Assembly (NCBI GenBank): GCA_945893125.1
Contig: CAMDDY010000005.1
Span: 1-34,375 of the forward strand
Direction: 5' to 3'
Source: Bordetella parapertussis
GTDB lineage: Bacteria > Pseudomonadota > Gammaproteobacteria > Burkholderiales > SG8-41
DNA: 34,375 nucleotides
The translations under genes and the position numbers were made by a program. Below are positions 14,876-24,277 of the stretch, in pieces. Under the pieces are notes generated by a model that made no database searches, had not been told where the DNA came from, and saw only the letters and a program-made list of their open reading frames with translations. Within the stretch, counting starts at the first letter, position 1. Each line of letters opens with the position of its first letter.

Positions 14876-14891
14876 TAAAAACAAATGTTTA
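14876..14891 (+). repeat. AT-rich dispersed motif, copy 4
   Basis: TAAAAACAAATGTTTA on the plus strand, just upstream of and antisense to the SMP-30 gene. The similarity to copy 1 extends beyond the core: both read AATAAAAACAAAT, two bases, then TTACAT. Confidence 0.65.
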
Positions 14892-15007
14892 CATGACATC
14901 GTTGAAACGCAAACGAGCTTGCCGCACCGTTCAATCCGCGCGTGCCTGGCCCAGTCGCAGGCGCGAAGCTTAACGGCACACTAGTCATCACGCAAACCGT
15001 GCTTTAG

Positions 15008-15036
15008 TTGACACCCACTGCGAAGCCCATTACAAA
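15008..15036 (+). promoter_or_regulatory. Sigma-70-type promoter for the Bug gene at 15090
   Basis: A perfect -35 box TTGACA (15008-15013) and TACAAA (15031-15036) are separated by 17 bp. The ATG lies 54 bp after the -10 box, with GGAGG at 15076-15080. This is the best promoter match in the window. The rest of the 240-bp gap (14850-15089) shows only AT-rich motif copy 4. Confidence 0.65.
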
Positions 15037-15089
15037 TCCGCCACACCGAGAGGCCATCGGACAACAAGTAACGCTGGAGGAAATTCACC

Positions 15090-16064
15090 ATGTCCCTAAA
15101 ATACCCGCTGCTGGCCGCGACGTGCGCCAGCTGTGCCGTACTCGCTACCTTGAATGCACAAGCGCAGGATTTCCCCACCAAGGCCATCAACATCACCGTG
15201 CCCAACCCGCCCGGCGGCATGAATCAGGTTCACGCGCAGCCGCTCTCGACGATACTGGAAAAAATCACCAATCAGCCCGCGCCGGTGGTCAATCGCCCCG
15301 GCGCCGTGGCGGCGGCCGGCACGGCTTACGTGGTGAATCAACCGCCCGACGGCCATAGCTGGCTGGTGAGCACGGCCAACCTGCATCTTGCGCTGGAAAA
15401 AGACAAACTCTACGGCGTGAAATCGCCTTACGCGCTGAATCAGATTGGTTTTGTGGCGTTGTTAAGTTCCGATCCGATTATTCTGGGCGTGCATCCGTCG
15501 CTGCCCGTCAAAACCGTCAAGGAGTTGATCGCGCTGGCGAAGTCGCGCCCCAACGAACTGGTGTATTCCACCTCCGGCGCGTTCGGCATCACGCACACGC
15601 CGCAGATATTATTTCTCAACGCCACCAAAACCACCATGCGCCATCTGCCGACCACCGGCGGCGGGCCAGCGATTACACAGGCGCTGGGCGGTCACTCGCA
15701 AATGACCGCCGGCGCCCCCGCGACCATGGCGCCGCACGGCGCCTCGGGCAAGCTGCGGCTGCTGGCAAGCTGGGGCGACAAAGTGCATCCGGCGCTGCCC
15801 GCTGTGCCGACGTTCAAATCGCAGGGCCTCGATATCGAGGCCTATCTGTGGGTGGGCCTTTTTACCTCGGCGGCAGTGCCCGAAGCCACCATGACCAAAG
15901 TGCGTGATCTCGCGCGCCGCGCCACTTCCGACCCGCAATTCAAAAAGGCGCTGGAGAATCTGCAAGTGGTGCCCGATTACCGCGACGGCCCGGAATTTCG
16001 AAAGTTTTTTGATGCCGACCATCAGCGCATGGCGGTAGCGGTCAAAAGCATCGGCAAGATTTAG
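15090..16064 (+). CDS. Bug/TctC-family substrate-binding protein, divergent form
   Basis: A 324-residue receptor with signal peptide MSLKYPLLAATCASCAVL and cleavage near ALA/AQA before QDFPTKA. It is the most divergent of the set: the first loop reads VPNPPGGMNQVHAQ, so the usual Asp after PGG is Asn-Gln, and the binding-lobe loop reads HLPTTGGGPA where VPYKGGGPA is usual. NRPGAVAAAG is kept. This suggests a ligand unlike that of its relatives. It has its own strong promoter and a GGAGG site, and is divergent from the SMP-30 lactonase gene. Confidence 0.92.
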   Translation: MSLKYPLLAATCASCAVLATLNAQAQDFPTKAINITVPNPPGGMNQVHAQPLSTILEKITNQPAPVVNRPGAVAAAGTAYVVNQPPDGHSWLVSTANLHLALEKDKLYGVKSPYALNQIGFVALLSSDPIILGVHPSLPVKTVKELIALAKSRPNELVYSTSGAFGITHTPQILFLNATKTTMRHLPTTGGGPAITQALGGHSQMTAGAPATMAPHGASGKLRLLASWGDKVHPALPAVPTFKSQGLDIEAYLWVGLFTSAAVPEATMTKVRDLARRATSDPQFKKALENLQVVPDYRDGPEFRKFFDADHQRMAVAVKSIGKI

Positions 16065-16073
16065 TTACCCTTT

Positions 16074-17645
16074 TTATTTCGCCAGCCACACCTCGGCCAA
16101 ATCCTGGCCAAGGTAATGACTCGGCGTAATCTGCCAGCCGCGCACGTTGCGATCCATCACCACGGCGCGGTGCCACCACAGCACCGGCACACTGTAAGCG
16201 AGACGCAGCGCACGGCGCTCGAATTCGCGCACCAGTTCGCGGCGTTTACGCATATCCGCTTCGCCTGACTGGCGGTCGAACAGGCTGTCGAGCGTGCGGT
16301 CGGTATGGCGGCTCATGCTCGTCGCAGTGCGGTCGTGCGACAGATAACGCGCGAATTGCAGATTGGGTTCGTCGGCGTGGTCACAGGCGAAATCCAGCGC
16401 GGCGTCAAAAACCGGCGGCTCACGATGCAGGGACGTCAGAAACGCGCGCGGTTCAAGGCGCTCGTGGCGCACGGTCACGCCGATCTGCCGCCATTGTTCC
16501 ACCAGAAAATCACCGACGGGGCCGTACAAGGTGTCGGACAGGCGGTTGGTCAGCGTGAAATTCAGACCGCTTGCATCCGCCTCCTGCAACTGCTTGCGCG
16601 CCTGCGCGCGCGCGGCTTCGATGTCTTTGCCAAAGCCGGGTTGCGCGATGAGTTCCTGCTCAGACAGCGCCATCGCCGAACCGGGCCGCGACAGCCCGCC
16701 GACCTGCCGCACCATCGACACTTTCGACAACTCAGGCGCGCCGCCCCAGCGGTCTATCGCCAGCGACAGCGCACGGCGCACGCGGCCCCGGTCGAACGGT
16801 TTCCTTTGGGTATAAAATGTCAGCACCATTGCACACGCCCACGGTGATTCCTGCACCACGGCGCGAGCGCCGAGGGCACGTGTCGCGCGATCAAGGTCCG
16901 CCGGCGCAAGCCCGCGAAACTCGCCGTGTATGTCGCCTGCCGCCAATGCCGCACCCATGCGCTCCCGCGGCATGAACATCGCGGCATAAGCGTCGAGATA
17001 GGGTTTGCCTTTGTCGTGGTAGTTCGCGTAGCGCTTGCCGCTCCACTGCACGCCGGGGGAGTGGGCGTCGAACACAAACGGCCCGCTGCCCAGCACGTTG
17101 CGCTCGGGAAACTTTGCATCTTCGCGCAGTTTGGCGGCGCGGTAGATGCAATCAAACGGACTGGCAAAGTTGAGCAGCATGGCGTTGTTGGGCCGCGCGA
17201 GCTTGAACACCACGGTGTGCGAGTCGGGCGCATCGATCGATGCGATGTCGGCATAACGTTCCGCGCGCACCGAGGTCACGTCCGGCGGCGGGCGTCGGAT
17301 GCGCTCGTAGCTGGCGCGCACGTCTTCCGCCGTCAGCGCGGCGCCATCGTGAAAGCGCACGCCCGGTTTGAGTTTGAAGGTGTAGATGAGCCGATCTTCG
17401 GATATCGACCACGATGCCGCGAGATCGCCCTTGACCGCCGGATATTTTGCGGCGTCGATGGCCAATAACGTCGAGTAATGCGGACGCACCGCGTGGATGA
17501 AACTAAAAGACGATTGCGCGTGGCAATCATAGTTGGTCGGCTCGCCCACCACCGCGAATTTCAGCACGCCGCCGGATTGCGGCAGCGTTTGTGCGTTGGC
17601 AGCAGCCGCTATAAAAAAATATAATATAAACAAATACTTATGCAA
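16074..17645 (-). CDS. ABC transporter substrate-binding protein, family 5 (peptide/nickel/opine type)
   Basis: A 523-residue periplasmic binding protein. It starts at TTG 17643-17645, five bases after GGAGGAG, with signal peptide MHKYLFILYFFIAAAANA. Family 5 landmarks are LAASWSISEDRLIYTFKL, the highly typical PGVRFHDGAALTAEDVR, and RRALSLAIDR. Ligands in this family range from peptides to nickel, opines and glycosides. It follows the double-ATPase gene by 36 bp and should feed that transporter, but no permease genes are nearby. Part of the signal-peptide coding region overlaps AT-rich motif copy 5. Confidence 0.92.
   Translation of the reverse strand: MHKYLFILYFFIAAAANAQTLPQSGGVLKFAVVGEPTNYDCHAQSSFSFIHAVRPHYSTLLAIDAAKYPAVKGDLAASWSISEDRLIYTFKLKPGVRFHDGAALTAEDVRASYERIRRPPPDVTSVRAERYADIASIDAPDSHTVVFKLARPNNAMLLNFASPFDCIYRAAKLREDAKFPERNVLGSGPFVFDAHSPGVQWSGKRYANYHDKGKPYLDAYAAMFMPRERMGAALAAGDIHGEFRGLAPADLDRATRALGARAVVQESPWACAMVLTFYTQRKPFDRGRVRRALSLAIDRWGGAPELSKVSMVRQVGGLSRPGSAMALSEQELIAQPGFGKDIEAARAQARKQLQEADASGLNFTLTNRLSDTLYGPVGDFLVEQWRQIGVTVRHERLEPRAFLTSLHREPPVFDAALDFACDHADEPNLQFARYLSHDRTATSMSRHTDRTLDSLFDRQSGEADMRKRRELVREFERRALRLAYSVPVLWWHRAVVMDRNVRGWQITPSHYLGQDLAEVWLAK
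17623..17640 (+). repeat. AT-rich dispersed motif, copy 5
   Basis: AATATAAACAAATACTTA on the plus strand, antisense to and overlapping the first codons of the binding-protein gene. It shares AAACAAATACTTA with copies 1 and 6. Confidence 0.6.
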
Positions 17646-17681
17646 TATCGCTCCTCCGACTTGGACGCCGCCCTGCTGGAT

Positions 17682-19754
17682 TCAAATTTTTATACAGGCC
17701 GCGAAATGGCCTGGCTGAACCTCGCGCAATGGCGACCGCTGCATCTTACACGCCGCGTCCGCGCGCGGGCAGCGCGTGTGGAACACACACCCCGCCGGCG
17801 GCGCAAGCGGGCTCGGCACTTCGCCGCCCAACACGCGATGCGCGCGTTTGGCCTCGATCACGGGATCAGGCACCGGCACGGCTTCAAGCAGCGCCTGCGT
17901 ATACGGGTGCAGCGGGTCGGCGTAAAGCGCATCGCGATCGGCGATTTCCATCACGCGGCCCAAATACATCACGATCACGCGATCCGAAATATGCCGCACC
18001 ACCGCCAGATCGTGCGCGATGAATAAGTACGTGAGACCGAGTTTCTTCTGCAAGTCTTCCAGCAAGTTGATGATCTGCGCCTGTATCGACACATCGAGTG
18101 CCGACACCGGCTCGTCGCACACAATAAATTCCGGCTCCATCGCCAGCGCGCGCGCGATGCCTACGCGCTGACGCTGCCCGCCGGACAACTCATGCGGGTA
18201 GCGGCTCGCCATGTAATCGAACAGGCCTACCTGTTGCAGCAGCTCGCTGACCTTGGCGCGCGCCGCAATTTTGTTGGGCTGAAGTTTATACACCAGCAAC
18301 GGCTCGGCGATGCCCTCGCCAATGGTCATGCGCGGGTTCAACGAGCTGAACGGATCCTGAAAAATCACCTGCATTTTACGGCGGTAGTTTTTCAACGCGT
18401 CGCCTTGCGCGTGTGTGACATCCGCGCCTGCAAACGTGATGGCGCCGGCGGTGGATTTCTCCAGCCGCAGCAAGGTGCGCCCCACCGTGGTTTTGCCGCA
18501 ACCCGATTCGCCCACCAGCCCGACGGTTTCGCCCTTGAACACCTCGAATGAAAGATCATCGACCGCGCGCACTTCGGCGTGCTTGCCGCCAAACGTTTTT
18601 AGTCCTGTCGATACATCGAAGTAGGTTTTGAGTTCGCGCACGGCAAGCAGCGGCGTAGCGCGATCCACGGATTTCACCAGCGCGCTGCTTTCTGCGGCGG
18701 CTTGCAAACCGAGTGCCGTTGGGCCGAGTCGGTCTAGCTCTTGCGAACGCAAACAGGCGGTGTGACGGTCCGCCGCCACCGCCACCATTTCAGGCAAACC
18801 TTGTTCACACGCCGCCTGACGCGCAAGACAACGCGGGGCAAAGCGGCACCCCGGCGGCGGCGCGAGCAAATCCGGCGGCGCGCCGTCGATGGTTTCGAGT
18901 TTTAATCCGCGCGGCTGATCGAGCCGCGGCACCGAACGCAGCAACCCGGCGGTGTAGGGGTGCAGCGGTTTGGCGAACACCTCCGCCGCGTTTCCCTGTT
19001 CGGCCATGCGCGCCGCGTACATCACATTCACGCGGTCGGCGTAGCGCGCGACGATGCCGAGGTTGTGCGTAATCACCACCAGCGCGATGTTCAGCTCGCG
19101 CGACAGGCGTTTCATCAGTTCGAGTATTTGCGCCTGTATCGTCACATCCAGCGCGGTGGTGGGCTCGTCGGCGATGATGAGTTTGGGGTTGCAGGAGAGC
19201 GCGATCGCGATCACCACGCGCTGGCGCATGCCGCCGGAGAATTGATGCGGATACTGATCGAGGCGCGATTCGGCATCGGGAATGCCCACGAGTTTCAGCA
19301 GTTCCAGCGAACGCGCGCGCGCGGCATCGGGAGTCAACTTCAGATGCTGCAGCAGCGGCTCCGCGATCTGGTAACCCACCGTGAGCACCGGGTTCAGCGA
19401 CGTCATCGGGTCCTGAAAAATCATCGCGATGTCGCGCCCGCGGATCGCGCGCATCTCATCCGCACTAATCGTCAGCAGATCACGGCCCTCGAACAAAACG
19501 CGCCCCTGCGTCACGCGCCCCGACTGCGCCAAGAGCCGCATGATCGCAAGTGAAGACACCGACTTGCCGCAACCCGACTCACCCACCAGCGCCACCACAT
19601 CACCGGCTTTGACTTTGTACGAGATGCCCTCCACCGCGCGCACCACGCCGCGCGAGGTGTTGAACTGCACATGGAGGTTTTCGACTTCGAGCAGCCAGGC
19701 ATAGTGCATAGTGGCGGGCAAATCCATTTTCTCGGTCAGGACGGCGAAGGGCAT
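17682..19754 (-). CDS. Fused double ABC ATPase of a dipeptide/oligopeptide-type transporter (DppD-DppF / GsiA-like)
   Basis: A 690-residue protein with two complete ABC domains. Domain 1 has Walker A GESGCGKS (58-65), signature FSGGMRQRV (172-180) and Walker B LIIADEP (192-198). Domain 2 has GESGCGKT (415-422), LSGGQRQRV (523-531) and FIVCDEP (543-549). Each domain ends with the Cys-rich oligopeptide-transport tail ([11 protein letters not shown] and [11 protein letters not shown]). It powers import of peptides or similar ligands from the cytoplasmic side. The start at 19754 lacks a clear ribosome site; ATG at 19722-19724 is an alternative. Two permease genes would be expected and are absent here. 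Confidence 0.93.
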   Translation of the reverse strand: MPFAVLTEKMDLPATMHYAWLLEVENLHVQFNTSRGVVRAVEGISYKVKAGDVVALVGESGCGKSVSSLAIMRLLAQSGRVTQGRVLFEGRDLLTISADEMRAIRGRDIAMIFQDPMTSLNPVLTVGYQIAEPLLQHLKLTPDAARARSLELLKLVGIPDAESRLDQYPHQFSGGMRQRVVIAIALSCNPKLIIADEPTTALDVTIQAQILELMKRLSRELNIALVVITHNLGIVARYADRVNVMYAARMAEQGNAAEVFAKPLHPYTAGLLRSVPRLDQPRGLKLETIDGAPPDLLAPPPGCRFAPRCLARQAACEQGLPEMVAVAADRHTACLRSQELDRLGPTALGLQAAAESSALVKSVDRATPLLAVRELKTYFDVSTGLKTFGGKHAEVRAVDDLSFEVFKGETVGLVGESGCGKTTVGRTLLRLEKSTAGAITFAGADVTHAQGDALKNYRRKMQVIFQDPFSSLNPRMTIGEGIAEPLLVYKLQPNKIAARAKVSELLQQVGLFDYMASRYPHELSGGQRQRVGIARALAMEPEFIVCDEPVSALDVSIQAQIINLLEDLQKKLGLTYLFIAHDLAVVRHISDRVIVMYLGRVMEIADRDALYADPLHPYTQALLEAVPVPDPVIEAKRAHRVLGGEVPSPLAPPAGCVFHTRCPRADAACKMQRSPLREVQPGHFAACIKI

Positions 19755-19796
19755 CGGCGTTATAAATTAGGGAGTTTGCCGCAGTCCCACTTTACG

Positions 19797-21260
19797 TTAT
19801 CGCCAGGTCTCCCGCCACTTTTGATACTGCGATAGCCGCACGCGATAGCGCGCGATATTGCCTTCGTGCAGGCTCATCAATTCGGTTTCCACCACCTCGG
19901 CAAAGCGCGCCTGGTCGTCTTTGGGCACACCTTGTGTGGCGCGCTGCTTGATGGTTGCGATCGCGGCTTTTTGGTCCATGGCGCCGACGACGATTTCGCC
20001 GACGGCTTGCGCGATCAAGGCGCGGTAACGCATCCGAAATGGATCAGGCTCTCCCAGAGAGCGGGCAACCGCCGAGTAGCGCGCGCACGAGCGCTCATAG
20101 GCCCACACAAATACATCGCGCAGCAATTCAACGCGATTCAATTCGTACACCCCCAGTATGCCGTCGATGTAGGCGCGCCCGGGCACGTCCACAAAGGACA
20201 ACGGACACAGGTTGCCGCGAATGAACGGCAAGTTGGCCGCAAGGCGCGACACACGCTTGTTGACATCCTCGAATGGTTGCAGGTAAGGCAGTTGCACCAT
20301 CGCAAAAAATGCTTGCTCGAATGGATCGGTGATTGCCGCGGCAGTGTCAAGAATCTGCTGAAAGCATTCGTCGATCAACTGCGGCACTTCGAGCGGATGA
20401 AACACCGTGCCATCAATACCCACGGCAATCTCGCGCACGCGCCCGCTCGCCTTGGGGTCGAGCAAGTTGTCCGACAACAGCGCATGCAGGTTAAGAAGGG
20501 TGTAGCGATCAAAATTAACGTCGTTCGCCTGTTCGACCAGCAATTCAATTGCGGCCTTGTGATTCAGTATCATCTGCGCTTCGCGCGCGTCTTTGCCATC
20601 GGCGCTTTCGCCCAGATCGAGCAGCCGTTCGGTTTCGAGCAACGAATAGGTGTTGCCCTCCAGCCGGCTTGAGTTCCACGACAGGTCGATCAACAAGCGA
20701 TTGTAAATTTGCCGCGCATACGTGCCTGCCGGACGCTGCGCGTTGGGGGAACGCCCCAATTCGTATAACCGCTGCCGTGTTGGCGCGGTCAGATAGTAAG
20801 TTTCATTGGGCCGGTAGACATCGAGAAATGCGCGGTTATAGCCTGCCGGTTGACGCTGGTGGATGGGTTGGCGGATGGCCTGCTTGATGACTTCGGCTTC
20901 GGTGGAAATGGGAATGTATTTTTCGCCGTGCGCGGTTACGTCACCTGCGCCGGACACCTGCGCCACGCCTGTGGCGTAAATCGGCGCATAACTTTCACTG
21001 CGCGCCTCAACCTTGGGCGCCTGCGGAGCAATCGCCGCTACGTCTGCGTAGGTGGTTGCCCTATAGCGGCTGCCGCGACCGCGGCCCTCCACCACCAATT
21101 GCCGTTGAGCAACCAGTTGCGCTAAGCGGCGCTGTAGTGTGCGGCGCGACAGCTTGGTGGCAAGTGAGTCGCCAATAGTCTCGACGGAGCTACCTCCGGA
21201 AAGCCGGGTAACCGCCTGCACTACTACGTCGAGCTCGTGTTGTGAGACTTGTTTTGGCAC
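19797..21260 (-). CDS. Fic-fold protein with N-terminal winged-helix domain and altered Fic motif
   Basis: A 487-residue protein. Residues 1-70 look like a winged-helix DNA-binding domain (LSRRTLQRRLAQLVAQRQLV, with the wing following in GRGRGSRYRATT). Residues 190-430 form a Fic domain. The inhibitory helix motif SSRLEGN is at 197-203. The active-site loop reads QPFEDVNKRVSR at 328-339, where active AMP-transferases have HPFxxGNGRxxR. The catalytic His is Gln and both glycines are changed, so AMPylation is unlikely as such. The start is GTG at 21258-21260. Upstream lie a promoter and four TGGCGC half-sites, suggesting autoregulation. It lies 42 bp before the ABC ATPase gene. Confidence 0.85.
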   Translation of the reverse strand: MPKQVSQHELDVVVQAVTRLSGGSSVETIGDSLATKLSRRTLQRRLAQLVAQRQLVVEGRGRGSRYRATTYADVAAIAPQAPKVEARSESYAPIYATGVAQVSGAGDVTAHGEKYIPISTEAEVIKQAIRQPIHQRQPAGYNRAFLDVYRPNETYYLTAPTRQRLYELGRSPNAQRPAGTYARQIYNRLLIDLSWNSSRLEGNTYSLLETERLLDLGESADGKDAREAQMILNHKAAIELLVEQANDVNFDRYTLLNLHALLSDNLLDPKASGRVREIAVGIDGTVFHPLEVPQLIDECFQQILDTAAAITDPFEQAFFAMVQLPYLQPFEDVNKRVSRLAANLPFIRGNLCPLSFVDVPGRAYIDGILGVYELNRVELLRDVFVWAYERSCARYSAVARSLGEPDPFRMRYRALIAQAVGEIVVGAMDQKAAIATIKQRATQGVPKDDQARFAEVVETELMSLHEGNIARYRVRLSQYQKWRETWR

Positions 21261-21269
21261 GTATTAATA

Positions 21270-21366
21270 TGGCGCGATATAAAATATTGAGCCATGTTAA
21301 TCTATTTTTATGGCGCAATCAATAATTATGCGCCAAATAAAATGACTAAAACCAATTTACGCGCCA
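21270..21366. promoter_or_regulatory. Operator-like cluster of four TGGCGC half-sites
   Basis: TGGCGC occurs on the plus strand at 21270-21275 and 21311-21316, and inverted (GCGCCA) at 21330-21335 and 21361-21366. The middle pair forms an inverted repeat, TGGCGCA/TGCGCCA (21311-21317 and 21329-21335), with an 11-bp AT-rich centre. The pair brackets the -35 box of the Fic promoter. The rest of this gap is AT-rich and has no gene. Confidence 0.5.
21294..21322 (-). promoter_or_regulatory. Promoter of the Fic-fold gene
   Basis: On the minus strand TTGATT (21317-21322) and TAACAT (21294-21299) are separated by 17 bp. The -10 box lies 33 bp before the GTG start. The -35 box sits inside the TGGCGCA inverted repeat, so a bound protein would block RNA polymerase. 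Confidence 0.5.
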
Positions 21367-21373
21367 CAATAAC

Positions 21374-24265
21374 TCATACCAGCGCATCCGCCAACACCCG
21401 CGCCACATGCACCGCTTCGCGTTGCGCGCCATCGTGTATCTGATGCCGGCAACTGGTGCCGTCGGCGATGATGAGCGTGTCTTTGCCGGCTTCGCGCACT
21501 TTGGGCAGTAGCGCGGCCTCGGCCATTTGCATCGATACGTCGTAATGTTCGGCGTCGTAGCCAAAACTGCCGGCCATGCCGCAGCAACTGGATTCGATCA
21601 ATTCCGTTTGTAACTCCGGAATCAGTTTCAGCACGCGCAGCACGGCGGGCATCACGGCGAAGGCTTTCTGATGGCAATGGCCGTGCAGCAGCGCTTTTTT
21701 CTGCGGCAATGCTTTGAGGTTGAGTTTGAAGCGGCCCGCGTCGAGTTCGCGCGCGATGAATTCCTCGAACAGAAAAGCATTCAAATCCAGTTCCGCTGCC
21801 TGCGGCGTCGGCCACAACGACAGGAACTCGTCGCGCATGCCCAGCACGCAGGAAGGCTCCAGCCCGACAACCGGGATGCCGCGTTCGATGTAGGGCATCA
21901 ATGTGTTGATCGTGCGCTCGGCCTCAAAGCGGGCTTTGTCCACCATGCCGGTGGCGAGATAGGTGCGGCCACAGCACAGCGGGCGTTTTGTATCCCTGGC
22001 TTGCGGGATGTGTACGGTGTAGCCCGCCGCTTGCAAAACGTTAAGCGCGGCGTGGGCGTTTTCGGGTTCGAAGTAGTTGGTGAAGGTGTCGATGAAGAGG
22101 ACGACTTCGCGGCTTGTAGCGCCCGCTGCTTTGAGGGCAGCGGGTTGGGGTGCGGGTGAAACTTGCCCGCCCAAAAAATTGGTCTTCCACTTCGGCAACG
22201 AACGCTGCGAAGCAAACCCCGCAAACCCCTTACCCAAAGCCTGCGCCCAATTCGCCAGCGGTCCCATTTTCGCAACCCAAGGCGCATACAGCGGCAAGTT
22301 CGCAATCAGCTTGTCCTTGAGGGTAAACCCATGCCGCTGCTTGTAATGATGCAGGAACTCCACCTTCATCTTCGCCATGTCCACGCCGGTCGGGCATTCG
22401 CGTTTGCAGCCCTTGCACGACACGCAGAGATCCATTGCCTTGTGCATTTCGTCGGAGGTAAACGCATCCGGGCCTAGCTGGCCCGATAGCGCCAAGCGCA
22501 AGGTATTCGCCCGTCCGCGCGTCAGATGTTGCTCATCACGCGTGACGCGAAACGAGGGGCACATGGTGCCGGCGTCGAACTTGCGGCAGTGGCCGTTGTT
22601 GTTGCACATCTCCACCGCTTTATCGAGGCCGCCCCACTCCTTCCAATCCAGAACAGTCTTGATCGGTATGGTCTTGTAGCCCGGCTTGAAACGAAACAGC
22701 GAACGATCATCCTGCTTCGACGGGCGCACGATTTTGCCGGGGTTGAGCAAGCCCTTCGGATCAAAAATAGCCTTGATCTCGCCGAACGCCTGCGTGAGCT
22801 TCGGCCCGAAGAACGGCGCGATCCATTCGCTGCGCACCAGCCCATCGCCGTGTTCACCGGAATACGAGCCTTTGTATTGCTTCACCATCTCCGCGGCTTC
22901 TTCGGCGATGGCGCGCATTTTGCCCGCGCCGTCCTCGCGCATATTGAGGATGGGCCGCACGTGCAACGTGCCCACCGAGGCATGCGCGTACCAGGTGCCG
23001 GTGGTGCCGTGTTTCTCGAACACCTTGGTCAAACGGTCGGTGTATTCGGCCAGGTGTTCCAGCGGCACCGCGCAATCTTCGATGAACGACACGGGTTTAC
23101 CGTCGCCCTTCATCGACATCATGATGTTCAGCCCCGCCTTGCGTACCTCCCATACGTCGCGCTGGAACGCGGCATCGGTGATTTCGATCACGCTGTCGGG
23201 GTGACCGAGATCGCCCATCAGTTCTACCAGTTGCTTCAATTTCGCAGTCTGCTCGTCTTTGTCATCACCGGCGAATTCCACCAGCAGAATCGCGTCAGGA
23301 TCGCCTTGAATAAATTTTTCCACGATGGGCCTAAACGCGGCGTTGCTGCGCGCGAGACCGATCATGGTGCGATCCACCAGTTCCACCGCAGTGGGTTTTA
23401 ACTTCACGATCTGCTGCGGCGCTTCCATCGACTTGTAGAACGTGGGGAAGTGGCACACGCCCAGCGTCTTGTGTTTGGGCAGCGTCGATAGATTCAGATG
23501 CACGCGCTTGGAGTAAGCGAGCGTGCCTTCGCTGCCCACCAGCAAGTGCGCCATGTTGAACGCCATGCCCGACACCATGTCGAGGTTGTAGCCGCCCACG
23601 CGGCGCAGCAGCTTGGGGTAGCGCAGCTCGATCTCTTCGGCGTTCAACACCGCGATGTCGCGTATCTTGCGCACCAGATCGCGGTAACCCTGCGGGCCAT
23701 CAAGCTGCGCCAAATCCGACGGCACGGCGCCAAAGTGATACGCGCCGCCGTCAGCCAGCACGGCATCGACCCCGCGCACGTTATGCACCATGTTGCCGTA
23801 GAAAATCGAGCGTGAACCGCAGGAGTTGTTGCCCGTCATGCCGCCGATGGTCGCTTGCGCGCTGGTGGACACATCCACCGGATACCACAGGCCGTGCGGC
23901 TTCAAGAACGCATTGAGTTGATCCAGCACCACGCCCGGCTGCACAACACACGTGCGCGCCTCGGCATTGAAATCCATCACGTTGCGCAGGTATTTGCTGA
24001 CATCAATCACCAGCGCCTCGCCCACGGTCTGTCCGCACTGCGAGGTGCCGCCGCCGCGCGGCAATACCGCAACGCCGGCATCCAGCGCGATTTGCATCGC
24101 GACGGTGGCGTCTTCTTCCGTTTGCGGAATCACCACGCCGATGGGCTCGATCTGATAAATCGACGCGTCGGTCGAGTAACGCCCGCGCGTGGCGGCGTCG
24201 AAGAGGACTTCGCCGTGGATTTCTTTGGCTAGGCGGGCGGCGAGAGTGGTGTTGGTTGTGGTCAC
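21374..24265 (-). CDS. FAD-binding and iron-sulfur oxidoreductase (D-2-hydroxyacid / D-2-hydroxyglutarate dehydrogenase type, YdiJ-like)
   Basis: A 963-residue fusion of a GlcD-like flavoprotein and a GlcF-like iron-sulfur protein. The FAD domain has PRGGGTSQCGQT (69-80) and GGMTGNNSCGSRS (141-153). The flavin-oxidase C-terminal domain includes GEHGDGLVRSEW (470-481). Iron-sulfur ligands follow: CNNNGHC...MCPSF (554-572) and CVSCKGCKRECP (614-625). The C-terminal part has paired CCG-type cysteine motifs (CCGRTY and SSCCGMAG). Such enzymes oxidise D-lactate, D-2-hydroxyglutarate or glycolate and pass electrons to the respiratory chain. A serine-glyoxylate-type aminotransferase gene is divergent from it, which would fit two-carbon acid metabolism. 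Confidence 0.94.
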   Translation of the reverse strand: MTTTNTTLAARLAKEIHGEVLFDAATRGRYSTDASIYQIEPIGVVIPQTEEDATVAMQIALDAGVAVLPRGGGTSQCGQTVGEALVIDVSKYLRNVMDFNAEARTCVVQPGVVLDQLNAFLKPHGLWYPVDVSTSAQATIGGMTGNNSCGSRSIFYGNMVHNVRGVDAVLADGGAYHFGAVPSDLAQLDGPQGYRDLVRKIRDIAVLNAEEIELRYPKLLRRVGGYNLDMVSGMAFNMAHLLVGSEGTLAYSKRVHLNLSTLPKHKTLGVCHFPTFYKSMEAPQQIVKLKPTAVELVDRTMIGLARSNAAFRPIVEKFIQGDPDAILLVEFAGDDKDEQTAKLKQLVELMGDLGHPDSVIEITDAAFQRDVWEVRKAGLNIMMSMKGDGKPVSFIEDCAVPLEHLAEYTDRLTKVFEKHGTTGTWYAHASVGTLHVRPILNMREDGAGKMRAIAEEAAEMVKQYKGSYSGEHGDGLVRSEWIAPFFGPKLTQAFGEIKAIFDPKGLLNPGKIVRPSKQDDRSLFRFKPGYKTIPIKTVLDWKEWGGLDKAVEMCNNNGHCRKFDAGTMCPSFRVTRDEQHLTRGRANTLRLALSGQLGPDAFTSDEMHKAMDLCVSCKGCKRECPTGVDMAKMKVEFLHHYKQRHGFTLKDKLIANLPLYAPWVAKMGPLANWAQALGKGFAGFASQRSLPKWKTNFLGGQVSPAPQPAALKAAGATSREVVLFIDTFTNYFEPENAHAALNVLQAAGYTVHIPQARDTKRPLCCGRTYLATGMVDKARFEAERTINTLMPYIERGIPVVGLEPSCVLGMRDEFLSLWPTPQAAELDLNAFLFEEFIARELDAGRFKLNLKALPQKKALLHGHCHQKAFAVMPAVLRVLKLIPELQTELIESSCCGMAGSFGYDAEHYDVSMQMAEAALLPKVREAGKDTLIIADGTSCRHQIHDGAQREAVHVARVLADALV

Positions 24266-24277
24266 TTCAAAACCTTT

